From NCBI RefSeq assembly GCF_000282635.1, contig NZ_AKIW01000093.1, forward strand, positions 1 to 50,762: a stretch of DNA of 50,762 nucleotides. Reading direction: 5' to 3'. The number at the start of each line of letters is the position of its first letter. Position 1 is the stretch's first letter. A model generated the notes under the pieces. The model had not been told where the DNA came from, made no database searches, and saw nothing but the letters and a program-made list of their open reading frames with translations. Below are positions 38,937 through 46,600 of this stretch, piece by piece. This DNA is from Variovorax sp. CF313 (lineage in GTDB: Bacteria > Pseudomonadota > Gammaproteobacteria > Burkholderiales > Burkholderiaceae_C). The position numbers and the translations under genes were made by a program.

Positions 38937-41900
38937 TCACCTCATGGTCAGGCTGAGCTCGGCGCCCGGCTTCCAGTCGCCGCCGCTGGCACTGGTGCGC
39001 ACGGCGCCCAGGAACAGACGCTCGCTCGGCAGCTTCTTCGCGAGCAGGTAGTCGCGCACGGCCGCGCCGCGTTCGACCGCGAGCTGGCGCATCGACTCTT
39101 CGTCGACCGGCACGCTGGCGAACAGCAGCTTCTCCATGTCCGGAACCGGAAGGTCTTTCGCCAGGCCGACGAGGTTGCGCGGCTTGGTGATGTCGGCGCG
39201 CTTGTACACGGAGGTCAGCAGCCCGGGGTATTCGGCATCGGTGACGGGCGGCACCTCGGTGCCGGTCTCCCCGCCGCGCACTGCGACCCGGCGCTTCTCG
39301 GCGTAGGCGAGCTGGCGCACGCGCTGGCGCTGGTAGGCGTCGCGCTCCTTCTCGAGGCTGGAGGTGCCGACCACCGTCATCTGCAGCGTGGGCCGGTCGG
39401 TCAGCGCCTTGGCGACCTTGTCGAGGCCCTCCTTGGCGGTGGCGCCGAGTTCCGAACTGCCGGGCTCGAAAGTAATGGCGCTCGATTCGTCGCTGCCGCC
39501 GCCGAGGCCGCCTGTAAGCAGGCGGAACGGTGCCGTCGCGGCCTTGGCGATCAGGTTGACCACGGCCTTCCAGATCAACGGGCCGACGCTGAACTGCGGA
39601 TCGTTGAGCGACCCGCTGAGTGGCAGGTCGACGTCGATCACGCCGTTGCGGTCGGCCAGCAGCGCCACGGCCAGCTTGACCGGCAGGCTGCTGGTGGAGC
39701 CTGCGACTTCGTCGCCGAACTGCAGCTGGTTGAGCACCAGCTTGTTGGTGGCCGTCAGCTGCCCGTCCGGCGCGACCTTGTAGTTGACGTCCATGCTCAT
39801 CTTGCCGCGCTCGATGCCGTGGCCGGCGTAGCGCACCGAGTACGGCGACAGCGGAGCGAGATCGAGGTCGCGCATCTTGGCGGTGATGTCGAGTTCGAGC
39901 GGCTTGGCCAGCGGATTGAGCTTGCCGGTGATTTCCAGCGCCGCGGTCTGCTGCGCCTTGCCGCGCAGTTCCAGGTCGGCCAGCGCGGGGCGGCCGCCCT
40001 CGCCCTTGGGCGGGTTCGACGAGAACGAACTGAGCTTGCCTGTCAGCTCGCTGAGGTCGGCCGAGTAGTTGGGCTTGACGAACAGGTCGGTGAAGTCGAT
40101 CTTGCCGTTGACCAGGCTCATCGGGCCGAAGTTGATGATGGGTGCGGGGCCCGCATCGGCCGCCGGAGCGGGCCCCGCTGCGGTCGCCACCGGCTTGGCG
40201 GATGGAGGTGCGCCGCCGACCATCTCCTCGGCCGACACCGGCGCGCCCCCCGCGGGTTTCTGCACGGGTGCCCGGGCCGTGGTGGTGGAGGTTCCGCCCG
40301 GGCCCTTGCGGGTACTGGCCTCGCCGGCCGCCGCCGCAGCCGCGTTCGCCTCGGCCTCGCCCTTCTTGGTCAGGCTCGACAGGTTGAGCCGGCCGGTCGG
40401 GTCGACGATCACGCGGGCGAAGAAGTCGGTCAGCGTGGTTTCGCGCACGTCCACGTTCGGCGGGGCGTTGGGCGCCATGCTGACCTGCAGGCCGCGCAGG
40501 CTCAAGGTCTTCCAGCTCAGCAACTGGTTGGTGTTGCGATCGAAACCGGGCGACTGCGTGAGGGAGACACTGTTGGCGCGGAAGTCGTCGAGCGCGGTGT
40601 CGCCCGCCAGCTTCAGGCTCATGCCCGCCGGCGACGTGGCATAGCGCACCGTGCCGCGGTAGCTCGCGAAGGCGCGCCGGATATCGACGTTGAGCGCGTC
40701 CGCGTAGTAGGCCTTGAAGGTATGCGCGGGGAACGACGCCACCTCGAGCCGGCCCTCGGCCGCGAGCGGCTTGAGCACCACGTTGCCCTTGTAGTCGAAG
40801 CGGCCCGGCTCGGAGCGACCGGAGCCGATGCGGCCCGAGACTTCCAGCGGCGACGCCGTGCTGGTTTCGGGCGCGATCTTCTGGGCCTGAAGCTTGAAGG
40901 CAGTGACTTCCACGGCCACCGGGGTGGCGCCGGCCTTGTCCGCATAGGAAAGCGCACCGTTGTCGATCGCCAGCGTGCCGATGGTCAGCGCCCAGGGCTT
41001 GGTGTTGGCGCCCGGTTTCGGCGTCTCTGCGCCTGCGGGCTTGGGCGCGGCGACCTTGGCTTCGGCCTCCTTGGCGCCGCCGCCGGCCGGCGTCTTGAGC
41101 CAGCGTTCGAACATCCAGCGCTTTTCGCTGTCGCGCTCGACGCGCACCTTGGGGTTGGTCGCGGTGAACGAGGCCACGTTCAATGTGTGCTTCGTCATGT
41201 CGGCCTCGGCATCGACCAGCTCGAAGCGGCCGACGCTCGCCAGCGCGGTCTTGGCCTGGGTCAGCGCGAGACCGTCGGCGGACAGGCGGCGCGCCTTGAA
41301 CTTCAGGTCGGGCTGGGCCCAGGCGACGTCGATCTGCCCGCTGAGCTTGCCGTCCAGCGTGGGCTCCAGGCTTTGTGCCAGATAGGGTGCGGCCAGCGAC
41401 AGCGGCAGCGCGTCGACCTCGGTCTGCACGTCCGCCACCTTGTCGGTGGCGGTGCCCTTGAACTTGAGCGAGGCGCCGGCGATGGCCGTGCTGCCGTTGA
41501 ATGCGGCCGGCTTTTCCATCGGCCAGGTGACGCCCGTGACGTCGATGCCCAGGTCGATCAGGTCGACGGCCGCGGCCGGATTGGTCGTTTCATCGCGCCA
41601 GCCGATGCGCCCGCCGTCCAGCGCCAGCTTGTCGACCTGCACTTTCAAGGCCGGCTTTGGCACCGCCTTGCCGGCCGGAGCACTCGCCGTAGCGGCCGGC
41701 AGCGGCGCCGCCTTCTCGGCCGCGCCAGTGGATGGATCGGTGGCCAGCAGATTGAGCTTGCCGGCCGCGTCGCGCGCCACCGCCAGTTGCGGTTTGACCA
41801 GCGCGACTTCGCTCAGGTGGAACACCGATTCCAGCGGGCGCACGTCGGCCAGCGCCAGCTTGAGCGAGTCGAAGGCCAGCAGGTCGCGGCCGCGCGCATC

Positions 41901-42752
41901 GGCCACCTTGGCGGTGTGCGCCTCGACCGTGCCGGTGATCCTCAGGCCGGTGGTCTCCGCTTGTTCGAAGCCGATCTTCAGGTCGGCGTCGAGGCTGCCC
42001 GCCTGCAGGCGCACCGGCAGGCCGCCGGGGATGTAGCCGAGGTACGGCACCAGGTCGAGCCCCTTGAACTGCACATGGGCGTCGGTCTTGCGGTTGTCGG
42101 CGAAGGGCGTGGTGAAGGCGGCCGAGTCGAACTTTCCACCATTGAGCGCGAAGGCCAGCTTGGGCTCGGTGTTGATGTCGCGCTTGGAATCGAGGTTGCT
42201 CAGGAACGGCACCTTGAGCACGAAGTCGCGCAGTTCGTGCTTGCGCTTGACCGTCTGGTCGTCGAAATCGACCGAGCCGCCATTGATCGCGATGTTGTAG
42301 ATGGCAAAGCGCGCGGGCTTGGCGTTCGGATCGCGCGGCGGGCCGGCCGAGAGCTTGGCCAGGACGTCGTCGATGTCGTATTTGCCGTCGGTCAGGTGCG
42401 TGAGCAGGACGGCTGGGCCGTCGATCGTGACTGCGTCGATCACCGGCGCAAGGCGCAGGAGCGACTGCAGTTCGGCATCGGCGTAGATGCGGTTGATGGC
42501 CACCTGCGGCTTGCTGCCGTCGGCGGTGGCAATGCGCAGATCGCTCAGCGTGAGTTCGAGCGTCCAGGGTTTGAAATCGATCTTTCCTACTGTTACCTGG
42601 CGCCCGAGCTTCTCGCTCGCGATCTTCTGGAGCTGGCTTTTGGCAATCGGCGGCACTGCCAGCCAGGCGATGGCCCAGAAGGCCAGCAGAACCAGCACCG
42701 CGACGACCCCACGCCGCGCCCATTTGTTTTGTTTGATCGAAGCAAAGTCCAT
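38937..42752 (-). CDS. Large AsmA-like/DUF748 envelope protein
   Basis: 1271 residues. One N-terminal membrane helix (GVVAVLVLLAFWAIAWLAVPPI) is followed by a very long repetitive beta-rich periplasmic region with AsmA/DUF748 hallmarks (KIDFKPWTLELTLSDLRIATADG, NGGKFDSAAF, DLTGKLSSF-like repeats, GSLNDPQFSVGPLIWKAVVNLI) and an Ala/Pro linker near residue 860. The C-terminus (FEPGSSELGATAKEGLDKVAKAL) resembles an OmpA-like module. Long AsmA-like proteins bridge the periplasm and move phospholipid; that function is inferred by similarity. The ATG at 42752 begins the membrane helix. Confidence 0.88.
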   Translation of the reverse strand: MDFASIKQNKWARRGVVAVLVLLAFWAIAWLAVPPIAKSQLQKIASEKLGRQVTVGKIDFKPWTLELTLSDLRIATADGSKPQVAINRIYADAELQSLLRLAPVIDAVTIDGPAVLLTHLTDGKYDIDDVLAKLSAGPPRDPNAKPARFAIYNIAINGGSVDFDDQTVKRKHELRDFVLKVPFLSNLDSKRDINTEPKLAFALNGGKFDSAAFTTPFADNRKTDAHVQFKGLDLVPYLGYIPGGLPVRLQAGSLDADLKIGFEQAETTGLRITGTVEAHTAKVADARGRDLLAFDSLKLALADVRPLESVFHLSEVALVKPQLAVARDAAGKLNLLATDPSTGAAEKAAPLPAATASAPAGKAVPKPALKVQVDKLALDGGRIGWRDETTNPAAAVDLIDLGIDVTGVTWPMEKPAAFNGSTAIAGASLKFKGTATDKVADVQTEVDALPLSLAAPYLAQSLEPTLDGKLSGQIDVAWAQPDLKFKARRLSADGLALTQAKTALASVGRFELVDAEADMTKHTLNVASFTATNPKVRVERDSEKRWMFERWLKTPAGGGAKEAEAKVAAPKPAGAETPKPGANTKPWALTIGTLAIDNGALSYADKAGATPVAVEVTAFKLQAQKIAPETSTASPLEVSGRIGSGRSEPGRFDYKGNVVLKPLAAEGRLEVASFPAHTFKAYYADALNVDIRRAFASYRGTVRYATSPAGMSLKLAGDTALDDFRANSVSLTQSPGFDRNTNQLLSWKTLSLRGLQVSMAPNAPPNVDVRETTLTDFFARVIVDPTGRLNLSSLTKKGEAEANAAAAAAGEASTRKGPGGTSTTTARAPVQKPAGGAPVSAEEMVGGAPPSAKPVATAAGPAPAADAGPAPIINFGPMSLVNGKIDFTDLFVKPNYSADLSELTGKLSSFSSNPPKGEGGRPALADLELRGKAQQTAALEITGKLNPLAKPLELDITAKMRDLDLAPLSPYSVRYAGHGIERGKMSMDVNYKVAPDGQLTATNKLVLNQLQFGDEVAGSTSSLPVKLAVALLADRNGVIDVDLPLSGSLNDPQFSVGPLIWKAVVNLIAKAATAPFRLLTGGLGGGSDESSAITFEPGSSELGATAKEGLDKVAKALTDRPTLQMTVVGTSSLEKERDAYQRQRVRQLAYAEKRRVAVRGGETGTEVPPVTDAEYPGLLTSVYKRADITKPRNLVGLAKDLPVPDMEKLLFASVPVDEESMRQLAVERGAAVRDYLLAKKLPSERLFLGAVRTSASGGDWKPGAELSLTMR

Positions 42753-43099
42753 CAAGGGAGTGTGCCGCAAACGGATGGCCAATCCAGAAGCAAGAAAGCC
42801 CGGCAACGCGACGGAATTGTCTTGTTGCCGGGCTTGATGGCGGGCCCAAAACCCATGCCATCGATTCGCGCGACCGGAAGTCAATGGTTCCTGCCGTGCT
42901 GGCAGCAAGAGATTGCCACCATGGATCCTCGGCCGCTGAGCCCTTGACTTGCACCTCGGGCTGCCGGACCTCGGAAAACACCTGAAAACTCAGGCCCGTC
43001 CAGATTAGGCGTCACACCCTCGGATTGCAAACGCGTTTTGCCAAGGGGTTTCCCGTAAACCTAAACACCTCTTGTCAGTCGATTTTTTAACCGCGTATT

Positions 43100-43125
43100 A
43101 GCATAAAGAAACAATTTCTTATGCT
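43100..43125. promoter_or_regulatory. Inverted repeat abutting a -35 box
   Basis: AGCATAA-A-GAAA pairs with TTTC-TTATGCT around a 3-base centre with one bulged A. It ends where the TTGACC -35 box begins, a position typical of a regulator that blocks or recruits RNA polymerase. The AT-rich composition is unusual for this genome. Confidence 0.45.
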
Positions 43126-43152
43126 TGACCGGGTATTTAGCCACGCTAGAAT
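43125..43152 (+). promoter_or_regulatory. Sigma-70 promoter for the lytic transglycosylase gene
   Basis: TTGACC (43125-43130), 16 bp, TAGAAT (43147-43152). The start codon is 199 bp downstream, giving a long 5' leader. Confidence 0.65.
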
Positions 43153-43351
43153 CCGCCCTGCTCCGACTGCCCGATGCAGCAGAGCCTCCCTGAATCCGCT
43201 GCCGAATTCCCCCGGCTTGATCAGGTCGCCGCGCCCTCAACCCCCTTCACTCCATGCGCGGAGCCTGATTCGTACCAATCCAAGCGCCGTTGCCTTTCAT
43301 CCATCGCCTTCCCAGGCGCTGCGAGCAGGTGCCGCACAGAAAGGAAGAGCG

Positions 43352-44188
43352 ATGAACAAGGCGTTCCATGCCACAGCCCGCGGGCTACGGACCTTCGTGT
43401 CCGACGTGGCAGACGGCTTTTTTGAAATCACCCACAACGGGTTTGCACTGGTCGGCCTCGCCATCGTGTTCGCGGCCCTCGCCCTCGTGGCGCGGCCCGA
43501 CCTGCGCCAGACCGGCGAGGAGCAACTGATGGGTTGGCTGCAGTCGCGCAAGCCCGCGCCTGAAGCCACCGACCTGGAGCCGACCGCCATCGAGCGCACA
43601 ACCGCCGCGAGCCCCGCCGACCTGCCCAAGCAGCAGGCCGCCGTGGCTTACTGGTTGAGCAAGAAGTACCGCGTGGCCGCCGAGCCGTTGAGCGTGCTCG
43701 TGGCCGAGGCCTACGGCATCGGCAAGCGCACCAAGATCGATCCGACCCTGATCCTCGCGATCATGGCCGTCGAATCCAGCTTCAATCCGTTCGCCCAGAG
43801 CCAGGTCGGCGCGCAAGGCCTGATGCAGGTCATGACCCGCGTGCACGGCGACAAGTACGAAAGTGCGGGCGGCACGCTCACCGCCTTCGATCCGGTGACC
43901 AACATGCGTGTCGGCGTGAAGGTGCTGCAGGAATGCATCACCCGCGCCGGTTCGCTCGAAGGCGGCCTGCGCTACTACGTGGGCGCGGCCAATCTCGAGG
44001 ACGACGGCGGCTACGCCAGCAAGGTGATGGCCGAGCACGAGCGCCTGCGGCAGGTGGCCAACGGCCGCTCGCCGTCGACTGCCACGCCGCCAAGCGTGCG
44101 TGCTCAGCCGATCCCCGTGGTAGTGCCGGCCAAGCCTGAGGAAGGCAGAGAGCCGGCCAAGGTCGCCCTGCTCTCCTCCGTTTCCTGA
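43352..44188 (+). CDS. Membrane-anchored lytic transglycosylase (SLT domain)
   Basis: 278 residues. An N-terminal membrane helix (GFALVGLAIVFAALALVA, about 30-47) precedes a linker and an SLT domain with IDPTLILAIMAVESSFNPFAQSQVGAQGLMQVM; the Glu in VESSFNP is the catalytic acid and GAQGLMQVM the second family motif. It cleaves the MurNAc-GlcNAc bond of peptidoglycan, probably from the inner-membrane face. The C-terminus is Pro-rich. The ATG at 43352 follows AAGGAAGAG. Confidence 0.88.
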   Translation: MNKAFHATARGLRTFVSDVADGFFEITHNGFALVGLAIVFAALALVARPDLRQTGEEQLMGWLQSRKPAPEATDLEPTAIERTTAASPADLPKQQAAVAYWLSKKYRVAAEPLSVLVAEAYGIGKRTKIDPTLILAIMAVESSFNPFAQSQVGAQGLMQVMTRVHGDKYESAGGTLTAFDPVTNMRVGVKVLQECITRAGSLEGGLRYYVGAANLEDDGGYASKVMAEHERLRQVANGRSPSTATPPSVRAQPIPVVVPAKPEEGREPAKVALLSSVS

Positions 44189-44219
44189 GCTTCGCGGGCC
44201 GGGTGTGAGCTACACTCGG

Positions 44220-44340
44220 CCGGTACGCGACTGGCGATAGGCGCAGCATCCGAACAAGGTGCCACGCGCTGACGTGGAACACCACTGGGAAGCGTACCGC
44301 CTGCACCACAGGCGTTCAGCCGTTCGCCTGGGCAGCCCTT
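44220..44340 (+). ncRNA. ZTP (pfl) riboswitch upstream of glyA
   Basis: The pairing GGTACGC (44222-44228) with GCGTACC (44292-44298) closes the first domain, which contains CGCGACTGGCG and GTGGAACACCACTGGGAAGCG. The second domain ends with the hallmark CGCCTGGGCAGCCC (44325-44338), so the 5' (P1) and 3' pseudoknot modules are both present. ZTP riboswitches sense the folate-stress alarmone ZTP/ZMP and turn on one-carbon genes such as glyA. The aptamer sits about 40 bp before the glyA start. Confidence 0.85.
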
Positions 44341-44381
44341 GTTTGGTTGAAGAACAAGGACCTCGTCTTCAAAGGACTGCC

Positions 44382-45626
44382 ATGTACCAACGCAATATCC
44401 TGGTCGAACAGACCGATCCCGAAATCTGGGCTGCGATCCAAGCGGAAAACGCGCGCCAGGAACACCACATCGAGCTGATCGCCAGCGAGAACTACGCCTC
44501 GCCGGCCGTCATGGCCGCCCAGGGCTCGCAGCTCACCAACAAGTACGCCGAAGGCTACCCGGGCAAGCGCTACTACGGCGGCTGCGAGCACGTCGACGTG
44601 GCCGAGCAACTGGCCATCGACCGCATCAAGCAGATCTTCGGCGCCGACGCCGCCAACGTGCAGCCGCATTGCGGCGCCTCGGCCAACGAAGCCGTGATGC
44701 TGGCCTTCCTGAAGCCCGGCGACACCATCATGGGCATGAGCCTGGCCGAAGGCGGCCACCTGACGCACGGCATGCCGCTGAACATGAGCGGCAAGTGGTT
44801 CAACGTGGTGAGCTACGGCCTGGACGCCAACGAAGCCATCGACTACGACGCGATGGAACGCAAGGCGCACGAGCACATGCCCAAGCTGATCATCGCGGGC
44901 GCCTCGGCCTATTCGCTGCGCATCGATTTCGAGCGCTTCGCCAAGGTGGCCAAGGACGTCGGCGCGATCTTCATGGTCGACATCGCCCACTACGCCGGCC
45001 TCGTGGCCGCGGGCGTGTATCCCAACCCGGTGCCGCACGCCGACGTCGTCACCTCGACCACCCACAAGAGCCTGCGCGGCCCGCGCGGCGGCATCATTTT
45101 GATGAAGTCTCAGCACGAGAAAGCCATCAACAGCGCGATTTTCCCGGGCCTGCAAGGCGGCCCGCTGATGCACGTGATCGCCGCCAAGGCCGTCGCGTTC
45201 AAGGAAGCCATGGCGCCCGAGTTCAAGGCCTACCAGCAACAGGTGGTCAGGAATGCCCAGATCGTGGCCGACACCCTCACCGAGCGCGGCCTGCGCATCG
45301 TGAGCGGACGCACCGAGAGCCACGTCATGCTGGTCGACCTGCGCGCCAAGGGCATCACCGGCAAGGAAGCCGAAGCCGTGCTGGGCGCCGCCCACATGAC
45401 GATCAACAAGAACGCGATCCCCAACGACCCGGAAAAGCCGATGGTCACCAGCGGCGTGCGCATCGGCACCCCCGCCATGACCACGCGCGGCTTCAAGGAC
45501 GAAGAGGCCCGCATCACCGCGAACCTGGTGGCCGACGTGCTCGAGAACCCGCGCGATGCGGCGAACATCGACGCGGTGCGCGCCAAGGTGCACGCGCTGA
45601 CGAGCCGCTTCCCCGTCTACCGCTGA
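44382..45626 (+). CDS. glyA: Serine hydroxymethyltransferase
   Basis: 414 residues. The PLP lysine is K229 in TSTTHKSLRGPRGG; HHIELIASENYAS and YAEGYPGKRYYGGCEHVD are family signatures. It converts serine and tetrahydrofolate to glycine and methylene-tetrahydrofolate. A ZTP riboswitch upstream ties its expression to folate status. The ATG at 44382 has AAAGGA upstream; the longer open frame covers the riboswitch and is not coding. nrdR follows 21 bp later. Confidence 0.97.
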   Translation: MYQRNILVEQTDPEIWAAIQAENARQEHHIELIASENYASPAVMAAQGSQLTNKYAEGYPGKRYYGGCEHVDVAEQLAIDRIKQIFGADAANVQPHCGASANEAVMLAFLKPGDTIMGMSLAEGGHLTHGMPLNMSGKWFNVVSYGLDANEAIDYDAMERKAHEHMPKLIIAGASAYSLRIDFERFAKVAKDVGAIFMVDIAHYAGLVAAGVYPNPVPHADVVTSTTHKSLRGPRGGIILMKSQHEKAINSAIFPGLQGGPLMHVIAAKAVAFKEAMAPEFKAYQQQVVRNAQIVADTLTERGLRIVSGRTESHVMLVDLRAKGITGKEAEAVLGAAHMTINKNAIPNDPEKPMVTSGVRIGTPAMTTRGFKDEEARITANLVADVLENPRDAANIDAVRAKVHALTSRFPVYR

Positions 45627-45647
45627 TCACCCGGAAGACCTGACCGC

Positions 45648-46091
45648 ATGAAATGCCCTTTTTGCGGTCATCTTGAAACGCAGGTCGTCGAGACCCGCGT
45701 TTCGGAAGACGCCGACTTCGTGCGCAGGCGCCGCCAATGCAGCGCCTGCGACAAGCGCTTCACCACCTACGAGCGGCCCGACGTCAACTTCCCCGTTGTG
45801 GTCAAGAAGGACGGCAGCCGCGCCGACTTCGACTCGACCAAGGTGCGCGCCTCGATGATGCTGGCGCTGCGCAAGCGCCCGGTGAGCATCGAGCAGATCG
45901 ACAACGCCCTGCTGCGCATCGAGCAGAAGCTGCTGGCCAGCGGCCTGCGCGAAATCGACTCGACCAAGGTCGGCGAGCTCGTGATGCGCGAACTCAAGAA
46001 GCTCGACAAGGTTGCCTACGTGCGCTTCGCCTCGGTGTACCGCAGCTTCGAGGACGTGGACGAGTTCAGGCAGTTGCTGCGCGACATCTGA
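45648..46091 (+). CDS. nrdR: Transcriptional repressor NrdR
   Basis: 147 residues. The zinc ribbon has CPFC (3-6) and CSAC (31-34), followed by an ATP-cone (about 49-139: VVVKKDGSRADFDSTKVRASMMLALRKRPVS). NrdR senses ATP/dATP and represses ribonucleotide reductase genes. Its place directly after glyA links folate and dNTP supply; the glyA-nrdR order is common in betaproteobacteria. Confidence 0.97.
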   Translation: MKCPFCGHLETQVVETRVSEDADFVRRRRQCSACDKRFTTYERPDVNFPVVVKKDGSRADFDSTKVRASMMLALRKRPVSIEQIDNALLRIEQKLLASGLREIDSTKVGELVMRELKKLDKVAYVRFASVYRSFEDVDEFRQLLRDI

Positions 46092-46115
46092 GGCGCCCCG
46101 CGCGCGGCGGCCGCC

Positions 46116-46580
46116 TCAGCGGTTCCAGCAGGCTTGTACCTGCGCATTCGAGGCGCTGGTCTGGCCAGCCGCCAGCTTGACGCCCTGATGGTTCACCGTG
46201 AGCGTTCCGCACTCGTCGGCGGTCGATGCGCCGTGCGGCACGGCTTGCAGCGTGTAGGTGGTCGCGGTTCTCGCGGCATAGCCGATGGCGTAGTTCGCCG
46301 TGCCGGACGACGGCGCCTGGTCGAGCCCGGCCGGCAGCGCAACGGTTGCCGGGGGATATTGACCGTTGGCCGTCAGGTAGCGCTCGGTCCATTGCGCGGC
46401 CTGCAGCAGTTGCTGCTTGGCATCGGCCCGCTTCGCCCGCAGCACATAGCGCCCGTAGCTCGGGTAGGCAATCGCGGCGAGGATGGCAATCACCGCCGTC
46501 ACGATCATGAGTTCGACCAGCGTGAAGCCGCGCGAGCGGAGCCGGCCTTTGTGGGTCTGCGCTTCGGGATATTTGTTCAT
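46116..46580 (-). CDS. pilE: Type IV pilin-like protein (PilE-type minor pilin)
   Basis: 154 residues. The prepilin site is SRG|FTLVELMIVTAVIAILAAIAYPSYGRYV, with Glu+5 present. A C-terminal pair of Cys (DECGTL and VQACWNR) forms the D-loop disulfide of pilins. It follows pilY1 by 20 bp on the same strand, the usual end of the minor pilin operon. The ATG at 46580 gives a short basic leader (MNKYPEAQTHKGRLRSRG). Confidence 0.9.
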   Translation of the reverse strand: MNKYPEAQTHKGRLRSRGFTLVELMIVTAVIAILAAIAYPSYGRYVLRAKRADAKQQLLQAAQWTERYLTANGQYPPATVALPAGLDQAPSSGTANYAIGYAARTATTYTLQAVPHGASTADECGTLTVNHQGVKLAAGQTSASNAQVQACWNR

Positions 46581-46600
46581 GGGTGGGGTCCGCTGCGCCG

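Larger units (their letters stand above)
42753..43351. other. 599-bp intergenic region with hairpin, inverted repeat and promoter
   Basis: No credible gene. On minus, AGCCCGGCAAC pairs with GTTGCCGGGCT (about 42792-42837), followed by TTTCTTG: a terminator-like hairpin with no recognisable gene ending at it, so a short RNA transcribed on minus from about 42.9-43.1 kb is possible. Near the right end lie an inverted repeat (43100-43125) and a good sigma-70 promoter (43125-43152) for the transglycosylase gene. Confidence 0.45.

Noticed and set aside
39819..42947. 1042-residue open frame on plus
   Set aside because: Antisense to the DUF748 gene, low-complexity Gly/Arg/Val/Gln composition; a shadow.
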